A stretch of 10,190 bases of DNA, from the NCBI GenBank assembly GCA_027031145.1, contig JALVEG010000330.1, forward strand, positions 1 to 10,190. Reading direction: 5' to 3'. Below the pieces are notes generated by a model. It had not been told where the DNA came from. It saw only the letters and a list, made by a program, of their open reading frames with translations, and searched no databases. Numbering within the stretch: position 1 is the stretch's first letter; each line of letters starts with the position of its first letter. This DNA comes from Saprospiraceae bacterium (GTDB taxonomy: Bacteria > Bacteroidota > Bacteroidia > Chitinophagales > Saprospiraceae). Positions 1 to 6,626 of this stretch are shown one piece after another. The position numbers and the translations under genes are program-made.

Positions 1-513
1 AGTATTGAAAATTATTCAGGTAAAGTTAAGATCTTTACCAATTATGATCCTTTTAAAAGTCATGTAGATTTATTTATCAGGCCTTTGAAAATAGATTCTT
101 TTGCTGATAAAATGACAATAGTAAAAATAGAGGATGACAAAAAGATCAATTATGGCAGTGATATAAAAGGTGACCGGCTTCATACCATAATCGATACTTG
201 GGGAATCTATAAAATTGACCTGGATACAATAGCTCCAGTGATAAAACCCGTAAAGTTTGGTGCTAATCTGGAGAAAATAAAATCTATCAGTTTCAGGATA
301 AAAGACAATTTTGAAGTTGCCGGTCTTGCTTCCGGATTAAAATATGACGGATATATCGATGATAAATGGGTTTTGTTTGAATATGATAAAAAGAAAGATA
401 TTATCAAACACAGATTTGAAAAAAAACTTAGAAAAGGACAACATCGATTAAAAATTATTGTTGAAGATGATAAGGGTAACAAAACGATTTTTAAATCTAA
501 ATTTAATAAATAA
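1..513 (+). CDS. C-terminal part of a probable M23-family metallopeptidase (5' truncated by window)
   Basis: The frame is open from base 1 to a TAA stop at 511-513, so the real start lies upstream of the window; the in-frame TTG at 85 is an internal Leu codon, not a start. The visible 170 residues are beta-rich and end in an Ig-like segment: a DTIAPVI turn, then a 'GLKYDGYIDDKWVLFEYD' stretch and a 'GQHRLKIIVEDDKGNK' strand pair. From memory, this arrangement (DT.aP.I, then G-I-D-x-K-W-x-x-x-E-Y-D, then G.H.L.v.D..GN) is typical of the C-terminal region that follows the peptidase domain in Bacteroidota M23 (LytM-like) cell-wall endopeptidases. No catalytic H/D motif is in the window, so the enzyme name is inference from the tail alone. 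Another Ig-fold envelope protein remains possible. The bcp-like gene follows 35 bp downstream in the same orientation and may be co-transcribed. Confidence 0.65.
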   Translation, partial: SIENYSGKVKIFTNYDPFKSHVDLFIRPLKIDSFADKMTIVKIEDDKKINYGSDIKGDRLHTIIDTWGIYKIDLDTIAPVIKPVKFGANLEKIKSISFRIKDNFEVAGLASGLKYDGYIDDKWVLFEYDKKKDIIKHRFEKKLRKGQHRLKIIVEDDKGNKTIFKSKFNK

Positions 514-517
514 ATAA

Positions 518-533
518 CTACCCGAATAGTTAC
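518..533 (-). repeat. Isolated end of the GTAWCTACTCAGG dispersed element
   Basis: Read on the minus strand this is GTAACTATTCGGGTAG. It matches 14 of 16 bases of the terminus of the full element at 9901-9976 (GTAACTACTCAGGTAG). No second end is visible nearby, so it may be a solo remnant. The same bases form a small hairpin (AACTA 516-520 with TAGTT 527-531) in the gap between the truncated gene and the peroxiredoxin gene. A short match like this could be chance. Confidence 0.4.
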
Positions 534-548
534 AAAAAATAATAAAAT

Positions 549-1013
549 ATGACACATTTGGTAAAAGGCGATAAAGCGCCGGATTTTGAAGGGATAATCG
601 AAACAGGAAAAAAAATAAAATTAAGCGATTATAAAGGAAAGAAACTTATTTTATATTTTTATCCCAAAGATTTTACTTCCGGATGCACACTTGAAGCAGA
701 AAACCTTTCGGAAAACTTTGATTTCTGGAAAAATAACGGATATGATATCATAGGTATAAGTCCTGACAGTGTTGAACGCCATGTGAAATTCAAAGAAAAG
801 CACAATATACCATATCATCTAATCGCTGATACGGAAAAAGAAATAGCATCTGTCTATGGAGTTTATGGCAAGAAAAAAATGTATGGCAGGGAATACATGG
901 GAATTTTCCGAACTACTTTTGTAATTGATGAAGAAGGAACTATTGTTTTGGTAGTAAAAAAAGTAAAAACCAAAGAGCATACAGATCAATTAAAAAAATT
1001 GTTGGAGTTATAA
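549..1013 (+). CDS. bcp: Peroxiredoxin, Bcp/PrxQ type, lacking the resolving cysteine
   Basis: This is a 154-residue thioredoxin-fold thiol peroxidase that reduces hydrogen peroxide and organic hydroperoxides in the cytoplasm. The length is usual for the Bcp (AhpC/TSA) family. Visible hallmarks are KGDKAPDFE (6-14), the active-site loop YPKDFTSGCTLEA (38-50) with peroxidatic Cys46, Pro39 and Thr43, the GISPDSVERHVKFKEK region (69-84), and the conserved Arg121 in GIFRTTFVID. Two departures from textbook Bcp are seen. The loop reads TSGCT where TPGCT is usual, and the resolving Cys normally five residues after the first (CTxEAC) is Glu51. Cys46 is the only cysteine in the protein, which implies a 1-Cys mechanism with an external thiol partner. 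The ATG at 549 puts the family N-terminus in the right place; no Shine-Dalgarno is present, as is normal in Bacteroidota. A degenerate dispersed element begins four bases after the stop. Confidence 0.93.
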   Translation: MTHLVKGDKAPDFEGIIETGKKIKLSDYKGKKLILYFYPKDFTSGCTLEAENLSENFDFWKNNGYDIIGISPDSVERHVKFKEKHNIPYHLIADTEKEIASVYGVYGKKKMYGREYMGIFRTTFVIDEEGTIVLVVKKVKTKEHTDQLKKLLEL

Positions 1014-1016
1014 AAA

Positions 1017-1096
1017 GTATCTACTCATGTAGAATCATTTTAACTGGAAAAATCTCTTTTTTGCCATATTTCATCGTGTTTATCGATTAAGAGTAC
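1017..1096 (+). repeat. Degenerate copy of the GTAWCTACTCAGG dispersed element
   Basis: The left end reads GTATCTACTCATGTAGAATC, close to the copy at 9901 (GTAACTACTCAGGTAGAATC). The following bases (ATTTTAACTGGAAAAA) also align with the internal part of the other copies. The right end is weak: its reverse complement begins GTACTC and regains similarity at GAAATA about 25 bases in, where intact copies also have GAAATA. The 80-bp span fits the 76-77 bp of intact copies. No flanking 8-bp duplication is visible. The element begins four bases after the stop codon of the peroxiredoxin gene. Confidence 0.6.
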
Positions 1097-1100
1097 TTGT

Positions 1101-1197
1101 CTTTGTGAACCTTTGTGTTCTTTGTGCCTTTGTGTCTGAAATTTCTTTATACACAAAAATAGACACAAAGACTCTAAGTTCACAAAGTAACACAAAG
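1101..1197. repeat. Inverted repeat of clustered TTTGTG / CACAAA units
   Basis: Four TTTGTG units (1102, 1112, 1121, 1129) face four CACAAA units (1152, 1164, 1181, 1191) in opposite orientation. Perfect 10-bp arm pairs are CTTTGTGAAC 1101-1110 with GTTCACAAAG 1178-1187, and CTTTGTGTCT 1128-1137 with AGACACAAAG 1161-1170. The whole can fold into a long imperfect stem-loop with the loop around 1138-1160. Similar CTTTGTG-rich intergenic repeats are, to my knowledge, widespread in Bacteroidota and other phyla, with unknown function. Nothing here encodes protein. Confidence 0.75.
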
Positions 1198-1241
1198 AAT
1201 ATTTACTTCATGTGAAAATACTAACAATATTCTTTTTATTT

Positions 1242-1300
1242 ATAATTGTTCAGGTGTTTTTTTTTCGGGCTAAAGCCCAAAAACAAACAACCTGAATTAT
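1242..1300. repeat. Long hairpin element centred on GGGCTAAAGCCC
   Basis: The core is GGGC (1267-1270), a TAAA loop, then GCCC (1275-1278). The stem continues outward through a T-run on the left facing an A-rich run on the right, then TCAGGT facing ACCTGA, then ATAATT (1242-1247) facing AATTAT (1295-1300), with only small bulges. The T tract lies 5' of the stem and the A tract 3' on the plus strand, so this is not a standard intrinsic terminator for the upstream gene. It looks like a palindromic intergenic repeat. The outer ACCTGAATTA (1290-1299) recurs as a direct copy at 1325-1334. Confidence 0.7.
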
Positions 1301-1404
1301 CCACATAATAGTAAAAAAACAGATACCTGAATTAATAGATAGTAAAAATAAAAAATTCACCTAATTTATACTTAGAATAAATACATATTTGAATTCAATT
1401 CATG

Positions 1405-1440
1405 TTGGCGTTTTAATATTATTAGTAATAGTTTTGTAAA
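1405..1440 (+). promoter_or_regulatory. Probable Bacteroidota-type promoter of maeB
   Basis: A -33-like TTGG (1405-1408) is separated by 20 bp from a -7-like TAGTTTTG (1429-1436), which matches the Bacteroidota housekeeping consensus TAnnTTTG. Transcription would begin near 1440 and give an A/T-rich leader of about 18 bases before the ATG at 1458. The spacing and motif are seen directly; promoter activity is inference. The rest of the 1301-1404 stretch shows no gene and no further structure that I can support. Confidence 0.6.
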
Positions 1441-1457
1441 AAAATAAATATAAAATC

Positions 1458-3737
1458 ATGTCAGATTTACATTTACCAAAAAACAGGCTTAGAAAAGCCG
1501 CATTGGAATATCATTCAATGGGAAGAAAAGGTAAGATTGAAGTTATTTCAACAAAACCTTTTAATACAGCTAAGGATTTATCGTTAGCATATACACCGGG
1601 AGTTGCAATTCCTTGTCTGGAAATAGAAAAAGATCCTCACAAAGCGACAGAATATACTGCCAAAGGAAATCTTGTCGGGGTTATCACAAATGGATCAGCT
1701 GTTCTTGGATTGGGAAATATTGGTGCATTAGCCGGTAAACCGGTAATGGAAGGAAAGGGAATTCTTTTCAAGAAATTTGCTGATATTGATGTTTTTGATA
1801 TTGAATTAAATATCTCAGATCCTAAAAAGTTTGTAGAAGTAGTAAAAACTATGGAGCCAACTTTCGGAGGTATTAATCTTGAAGATATCAAGGCTCCGGA
1901 ATGTTTTTATATCGAAGAAGAATTAAAAAAGACAATGAACATTCCTGTATTTCATGATGATCAGCACGGAACGGCTATTATTTCAGGTGCAGGTTTGGTC
2001 AATGCATTGGAATTGGTAGGTAAAAAAATAGAAGATATAAAAATAGTAATAGTAGGAGCAGGTGCTGCAGGTATTGCCAGTGCCAATCTTTATATGAAAC
2101 TGGGTGCAGATCCTCAAAAGATCTTTATGTGTGACAGTAAGGGCGTTTTATATGAAGGACGTGGGGATGAAGATAGAAATAAATACAAAAAACCGTTTTT
2201 CAAAAAAACAAATGCTAAAACACTTGATGAAATAATTGAAGGAGCTGATGTTTTTGCCGGTTTTTCAGCAAAAGGTATTCTCAAAAAGGCGATGGTTAAA
2301 AAAATGGCTGAACATCCATTGATTTTTGCAATGGCAAATCCTGATCCGGAGATTACTTATGAGGATGCAAAAGAAGCTCGACCGGATGCTATTATTGCAA
2401 CAGGAAGGAGTGATTACCCCAATCAGATAAATAATGTTTTGGGATTTCCTTATATTTTCAGGGGTGCACTGGATGTTGAAAGTACTGCAATTAATGATGA
2501 GATGCAATTAGCTGCTGTCAAGGCATTGTCTCAATTGGCAAAAGAAGAAGTTCCTGATGAAGTAAAACAAAAATACGGTAATGAACCTATGGAGTTTGGG
2601 CCTGATTATATTATTCCAAAACCATTTGATCCCAGAGTTTTACTTTATACTGCATCGGCAGTAGCTGAGGCAGCGATCAAAACAGGTGTGGCAAAAAAAA
2701 TAATAGATATTGAGCAGTATAGAGATGAATTATTGTCTAAGATTGACTGGACAAGAAACATGATGAGAAATATCTATGTTTTATCTAAAAAGAATCCTAA
2801 GAAAATCGTATTTCCCGAAGGAGACAATCATAAGATTATTTGGGCTGCATCTGATCTGGCAAATGACAAATTGGCTAAACCGATATTACTGGTTGATAAT
2901 AAGGATAAAACCATAGCTAAATTTGAAGAATTGAACCATTGCTATCAGGGAATAGAATTTATAGAGTACAAAACTTCACCGTTGTACAATGAATTTGTTG
3001 ATGCTTATTATAAAATGAGACAAAGAAAGGGTATCACACAGAGGAAAGCATTAAAAGATATGAAAAGCAAATATTATTTTGCTCCAATGATGGTAAAACT
3101 GGGTTATGCCGATAGTGAAGTTGGTGGTATAGAAGCCAGTTATCCATATGTTTTGAAACCCGCTCTTGAAATAATAGGAACAGAAAAAGGAGAAGGTCAG
3201 GTTGTATCGGGAATGCATTGGATAAAATATAAAAACAGATCTATTTTTATCACGGATACGGCAGTTAATGTTGATCCTGATGAAATAGAATTGCTGGATA
3301 TTGTTTCAAATGGTGTAGAAGCACTTAAACGCTTCAAATTTCAACCCAGAGTAGCAATGTTGTCTTATTCCAATTTCGGATCTGTAAGAGACATAAATAC
3401 GGATAAGATAGAAAAGGTGATTGAACTAGCAAAACAGAAATATCCCGATTTGATAATTGACGGGCCGATGCAGGCAGATTTAGCTTTAGATCCTGAAAGA
3501 TTAAATGAATTTTACCCGTTTTCAAATTTACATGACATTCCAAATTTGTTGGTTTGTCCAAATTTGAATTCAGCAAATATCGCTATTAAATTGCTATCAA
3601 AATTAAGTAATTCACATATAATCGGTCCGATTATGGAAGGTTTTGACAAGCCGGTTCAATTAGTTACCAGATCCAGTGATGTCAGAAATATTATCAATTT
3701 GGCAACTATATCCGGGGTTGATACATTGAGACCATAA
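1458..3737 (+). CDS. maeB: Malic enzyme (MaeB type) with C-terminal phosphotransacetylase-like domain
   Basis: This 759-residue cytoplasmic enzyme oxidatively decarboxylates malate to pyruvate, usually with NADP+ in this architecture. Domains in order are malic N-terminal (about 15-150), NAD(P)-binding malic domain (about 163-400) and PTA/PTB-like (about 430-755). Visible motifs are SLAYTPGVAIPC (42-53, catalytic Tyr45), AGKPVMEGKG (92-101, probable catalytic Lys94), NLEDIKAPECF (140-150, metal ligands Glu142/Asp143), FHDDQHGTA (165-173, Asp168), the Rossmann loop IVGAGAAGIA (198-207) and ANPDPEI (293-299). In family members studied, the PTA-like domain is not catalytic and serves oligomerisation and acetyl-CoA inhibition; that is family knowledge, not seen here. 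The length is normal for the fusion and no frame damage is visible. It appears monocistronic, with its own promoter upstream and an inverted repeat 10 bp downstream. The NADP+ preference is not proven by the sequence. Confidence 0.96.
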   Translation: MSDLHLPKNRLRKAALEYHSMGRKGKIEVISTKPFNTAKDLSLAYTPGVAIPCLEIEKDPHKATEYTAKGNLVGVITNGSAVLGLGNIGALAGKPVMEGKGILFKKFADIDVFDIELNISDPKKFVEVVKTMEPTFGGINLEDIKAPECFYIEEELKKTMNIPVFHDDQHGTAIISGAGLVNALELVGKKIEDIKIVIVGAGAAGIASANLYMKLGADPQKIFMCDSKGVLYEGRGDEDRNKYKKPFFKKTNAKTLDEIIEGADVFAGFSAKGILKKAMVKKMAEHPLIFAMANPDPEITYEDAKEARPDAIIATGRSDYPNQINNVLGFPYIFRGALDVESTAINDEMQLAAVKALSQLAKEEVPDEVKQKYGNEPMEFGPDYIIPKPFDPRVLLYTASAVAEAAIKTGVAKKIIDIEQYRDELLSKIDWTRNMMRNIYVLSKKNPKKIVFPEGDNHKIIWAASDLANDKLAKPILLVDNKDKTIAKFEELNHCYQGIEFIEYKTSPLYNEFVDAYYKMRQRKGITQRKALKDMKSKYYFAPMMVKLGYADSEVGGIEASYPYVLKPALEIIGTEKGEGQVVSGMHWIKYKNRSIFITDTAVNVDPDEIELLDIVSNGVEALKRFKFQPRVAMLSYSNFGSVRDINTDKIEKVIELAKQKYPDLIIDGPMQADLALDPERLNEFYPFSNLHDIPNLLVCPNLNSANIAIKLLSKLSNSHIIGPIMEGFDKPVQLVTRSSDVRNIINLATISGVDTLRP

Positions 3738-3746
3738 TAATAAATT

Positions 3747-3811
3747 ATAACAAAAATGGGGCTTAAAATTTGGATATAATATAAAAAATATCTACTTTAA
3801 GCCCCTGTTAT
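3747..3811. promoter_or_regulatory. Inverted repeat covering the HTH gene start (operator, attenuator or terminator)
   Basis: The perfect 10-bp arms GGGGCTTAAA (3758-3767) and TTTAAGCCCC (3796-3805) are extended by ATAACA (3747-3752) facing TGTTAT (3806-3811), with a five-base bulge on the left. The right arm runs into the ATG at 3810-3812, so in RNA the start codon would be paired. The 28-base spacer is A/T-rich and contains TATAAT (3775-3780). It could be an operator for the HTH protein it precedes, an RNA structure that limits translation, or a large-loop terminator for maeB; no U-tract follows, which argues against the last. The structure is seen; the role is inference. Confidence 0.55.
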
Positions 3812-4832
3812 GGTAGATTATCAAAATAGATTAATAGAAAGACTCAAATTGATTGCAGGCAATCACAAAAATGCTGTTGACAGATTGTCGGAAGTTTTGA
3901 ATATTGCAAAACCTACAGCATATAAAAAACTTAATGGTGAAAGCTCTTTTTCAATTACTGAATTAGCACTGATTATGAAAGACTTTGACTTGAGTTTTGA
4001 TGAACTGGTTTTTGATAAAAAAAAGAAGATCGGTTTTCAGTTTCCTTTCAAAGCCCGTAAAATAAAAACGTTTCATGATTACGTTATTCCGCTTAAAATG
4101 TTCATGGCAATCGCTGCACCGATTCCGGATTTGAAAATTCATTATGCCACAAATGAATTACCTTTTTTCTTTTATTTTCTGGATAAGGATTTAACATATT
4201 TCAAGTTTTATATCTATGCCTTAACCGTATGGGATTTGCCCGGAATTAAAAATAAAAAGTTTAATCTTGAAGATTTTTCCGAATGGTATGTGATCAAAGA
4301 TGATATTGATTTTATTATCAATAAGTATTATTCTATTCCCAATATTGAATTGTGGAATGAAGGGGTATTAAACAATACTTTAAATCAAATCAAATATTTT
4401 CTGACAACCGGTTTTTTTCAAAATCCTAAAGATGCTTTATACTTATGCGACAGATTGGAAAACATGATAAATCATGTGTATATAATGGCTGAAACTGGAA
4501 AAAAAATAACTTTTGGACAAAATCCGGATTTAATTGATACGGAATTTTTGATGTATCACAATGAAATTTCTCATACAAACAACATCCTTCTTATTCAATC
4601 CGAACCATTAAATCAAATATATTTTGCATATGATAATCCTAATTATATCGTAACCGACAATCAGGATTTGATTGATTATACAGAGAAATGGTTTGAAAAA
4701 ATAAAAAAGAATGCTCTTTCAATATCTCTGGATTCGGAAAAAAACAGGAGAGCTTTTTTTAATATTATTTTAAAGCAAATAGATGATACAAAGAATGATA
4801 TAGAACATATAATTGAAAAATATTATAGTTAA
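3810..4832 (+). CDS. HTH-domain protein with an uncharacterised C-terminal region
   Basis: This is a 340-residue protein with no signal peptide or membrane segment, so it is cytoplasmic. Residues about 20-66 form a compact Cro/CI-type helix-turn-helix: a helix around NAVDRLSEVLN, then the recognition helix AKPTAYKKLNGE (33-44), then SFSITELALIMKDFDLSFDEL. The 'TAYKKLNGE..FS..EL..I...F..SFDEL' pattern resembles a lineage-expanded group of Bacteroidota HTH proteins of about 340 residues. The remaining roughly 270 residues are rich in aromatic residues and match no domain I recognise; they may sense a ligand or protein partner. The stop overlaps the start of the next gene (TAATG), so translation of the secreted propeller protein is probably coupled. 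An inverted repeat covers the start codon, consistent with autoregulation. The start at 3810 leaves only a short N-terminal lead before the HTH. A role as a transcription regulator is inferred from the HTH alone. Confidence 0.8.
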   Translation: MVDYQNRLIERLKLIAGNHKNAVDRLSEVLNIAKPTAYKKLNGESSFSITELALIMKDFDLSFDELVFDKKKKIGFQFPFKARKIKTFHDYVIPLKMFMAIAAPIPDLKIHYATNELPFFFYFLDKDLTYFKFYIYALTVWDLPGIKNKKFNLEDFSEWYVIKDDIDFIINKYYSIPNIELWNEGVLNNTLNQIKYFLTTGFFQNPKDALYLCDRLENMINHVYIMAETGKKITFGQNPDLIDTEFLMYHNEISHTNNILLIQSEPLNQIYFAYDNPNYIVTDNQDLIDYTEKWFEKIKKNALSISLDSEKNRRAFFNIILKQIDDTKNDIEHIIEKYYS

Positions 4833-6301
4833 TGAAAAAATTTCTGTTAATTTTCTTTTTTTTGAATTCTTTTATAATACACGGACAGAATTTTCAGCAG
4901 AAATTATTTGCAGATGATCCTAATCCGGGAGTTTTTTTTGGGAGGTTTGTTTCTTTACAAAATGATTTTGCTTTTATCAGTGCATATCAGGATTTTGAAA
5001 ATGGTTCAGCTTCGGGTTCCCTGTATATTTTTAAAAAAACAAATAATAAATATCAACAGTCTCAAAAGCTTTTTCCTGATGATGGAGGTGTAGAAGAGTA
5101 TTTTGGTTATTCTTTATCTTCTTATGATAACTGGGTAATTACGGGAGCACATCACGATAGTGATTTTGGAGCCAGCAGTGGTAAAGCGTATCTTTTACAT
5201 TTGAAAAACGATAATTGGTCTTTTTATCAAACATTATTACCTCCGGATCCTGCTGAAGCAGATGAATTTGGTAAAACTGTTGATATTTATGGTGATTTTG
5301 CTGTTTCCTGCTCATATCTTGATGATGATAACGGAACCAATAGCGGTTCGGTTTATATTTTCAGAAAAGAAGATAGTACCTGGAATCTATTTCAAAAAAT
5401 ACAGGCAAATCAACCGGTTGACCATTCTCAATTTGGATTGGCATTGGATGTTTATAAAGATAAATTAATAGTTGGTGCACCATATACAAGGAATGATGAA
5501 ATCGTATGCGGTGCAGCATATATTTTTGAACTAAAAAATAACCTATGGGTACAGACATCACATTTAGTTCCTAAAAATCCGGAAATTAATGATGAATTTG
5601 GTATTACAGTGGAAATAAATGAGGATTTTGCATTTATAGGAAGTATAAAGGATGATGATCTTGGAAAAAACAGCGGTTCGGTTTATGTATATAAGAAAAC
5701 AAAAGGGGAATGGAGATTTAAACAAAAGTTGTTAGCACCGGACGGAGTGGCAGGAGACGGTTTCGGTATTGCAATTGAGCCTGACAATAATTACTTATAT
5801 ATCGGTTCATATTTTGATGATGACAATGGAACCAACAGCGGTTCGGTATATATTTTTCATTACAATCAGGAAAATTGGGAATATTTTTCAAAATTTTCTC
5901 CTGATGATTCGGATGATAGTGATGCTTTTGGAGCAAGTATTTCCGTTTTTCAGGATGAAATATTAACAGGAGCTTATTCTGATGATGATTATGGATTTTT
6001 TGCGGGTTCAGCTTATGTTTTTTCGAAAAAAAAGATTTTAACCAAAACAAAAAATTTGGTAGACAATACTAATAATATTTTTATATCTCCGACAATATTT
6101 AAAGATAAAATCAAGATCTCAAGTTTGCAAACAGCCTCATTTAACGTAGATGTTTATGATATTTCAGGTAATATTATCAGTCATAGAGAGGATATAAAAA
6201 CACCTGTTGAATTCAACACAAATGCAATATCAAAGGGGATATATTTTATAAAAATATCAAATAGTAAAATTAACATAACAGAGAAAATCATTAAGATTTA
6301 G
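4832..6301 (+). CDS. Secreted seven-repeat FG-GAP beta-propeller with T9SS sorting domain
   Basis: This 489-residue extracellular or cell-surface protein starts with a signal peptide (residues 1 to about 19, MKKFLLIFFFLNSFIIHGQ). Residues 23 to about 407 hold seven tandem repeats of exactly 55 residues (starting at 23, 78, 133, 188, 243, 298 and 353) with no insertions. Each carries an FG pair near position 14-15, a hydrophobic strand such as FAFIGS, then D-D-D-x-G-x-x-S-G-S-x-Y-I-F and an aromatic end. This is the FG-GAP/integrin-alpha type, and seven copies fit one closed propeller; the acidic loops may bind calcium. Residues about 415-489 form a T9SS type A sorting domain, with VDVYDISGNII and ending GIYFIKIS..ITEKIIKI. 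The start overlaps the stop of the upstream HTH gene by one base. Repeat 4 has lost the acidic loop (YTRNDEIVCG). The stop overlaps that of the convergent minus-strand gene. The binding partner is unknown. Confidence 0.9.
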   Translation: MKKFLLIFFFLNSFIIHGQNFQQKLFADDPNPGVFFGRFVSLQNDFAFISAYQDFENGSASGSLYIFKKTNNKYQQSQKLFPDDGGVEEYFGYSLSSYDNWVITGAHHDSDFGASSGKAYLLHLKNDNWSFYQTLLPPDPAEADEFGKTVDIYGDFAVSCSYLDDDNGTNSGSVYIFRKEDSTWNLFQKIQANQPVDHSQFGLALDVYKDKLIVGAPYTRNDEIVCGAAYIFELKNNLWVQTSHLVPKNPEINDEFGITVEINEDFAFIGSIKDDDLGKNSGSVYVYKKTKGEWRFKQKLLAPDGVAGDGFGIAIEPDNNYLYIGSYFDDDNGTNSGSVYIFHYNQENWEYFSKFSPDDSDDSDAFGASISVFQDEILTGAYSDDDYGFFAGSAYVFSKKKILTKTKNLVDNTNNIFISPTIFKDKIKISSLQTASFNVDVYDISGNIISHREDIKTPVEFNTNAISKGIYFIKISNSKINITEKIIKI

Positions 6302-6594
6302 TTCAAAGAAAAACTACCGATCTCCTGAATGATTTCATAGTGATTTAGAAAATAATATTCATAAGAAATTTCATATGGCAGGGGTATGGAATCTACCAAT
6401 TCAATTAATTCTTCTTCGCTGTCGAGTTTCAAAACAACCCAGATCAAGGCGTCTTCAGGACTTAATGACAATGATAATAATTTTCCGCTATTTCTGAAGT
6501 AATTTAAAATAGTATTTATCTCATTTTCAAAACTTCCTGATTCATATATTTCCGGATTGAAATAATCCAGTTCCACCATAAAATGATATTCCAT
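6298..6594 (-). CDS. Small muconolactone-isomerase-like (ferredoxin-fold) protein
   Basis: The protein is 98 residues from the start chosen here. Its plan resembles the muconolactone delta-isomerase-like (MIase) family: a first strand MEYHFMVELDY, a helix FENEINTILNYFRNSGKL, then LLSLSLSPEDALIWVVLKLDSEEELIELVDSIPL and a last strand ISYEYYFLNHY. Family members are about 90-100 residues and form ferredoxin-like oligomers. No catabolic genes are nearby, so a role in muconate degradation is unlikely and the real function is unknown. An in-frame ATG lies 11 codons upstream (6627), but its first base is the terminal base of an inserted dispersed element, so I take it as an insertion by-product and prefer 6594, which also matches the family's N-terminus. 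Its stop overlaps the stop of the convergent propeller gene by four bases. Confidence 0.65.
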   Translation of the reverse strand: MEYHFMVELDYFNPEIYESGSFENEINTILNYFRNSGKLLSLSLSPEDALIWVVLKLDSEEELIELVDSIPLPYEISYEYYFLNHYEIIQEIGSFSLN

Positions 6595-6626
6595 ATCAAA
6601 GTTTTGGTTAATTAAATTAAAAATCA

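Noticed and set aside
207..557. 116-codon minus-strand open frame
   Set aside because: It is antisense to the peptidase-like gene tail and overlaps the peroxiredoxin start. Its hydrophobic, Ser-rich composition is typical of a shadow frame.
1017..1104. Target-site duplication around the degenerate element at 1017
   Set aside because: The 8-bp flanks (TATAAAAA and TTGTCTTT) do not match, and the right end is uncertain.
1101..1197. CRISPR-like array from the repeated TTTGTG words
   Set aside because: Units are only 6-10 bp, spacers are 2-4 bp, and the second half is inverted. There are no cas genes.
1261..1285. Intrinsic terminator at GGGCTAAAGCCC
   Set aside because: The T tract is on the 5' side and A's follow the stem on the plus strand, and the same holds in mirror image on the minus strand, so neither strand has the required 3' U-run.
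5262..5966. Alternative-frame open stretches (5262-5468, 5769-5966) that look alike as proteins
   Set aside because: They lie inside the propeller gene and resemble each other only because the underlying 165-bp DNA repeats are similar. They have no start context and no family match.
5718..6050. 110-codon minus-strand open frame
   Set aside because: It is the antisense of the FG-GAP repeats. The His/Asn-rich product reflects reverse-complemented GAT/GAA codons, not a real protein.
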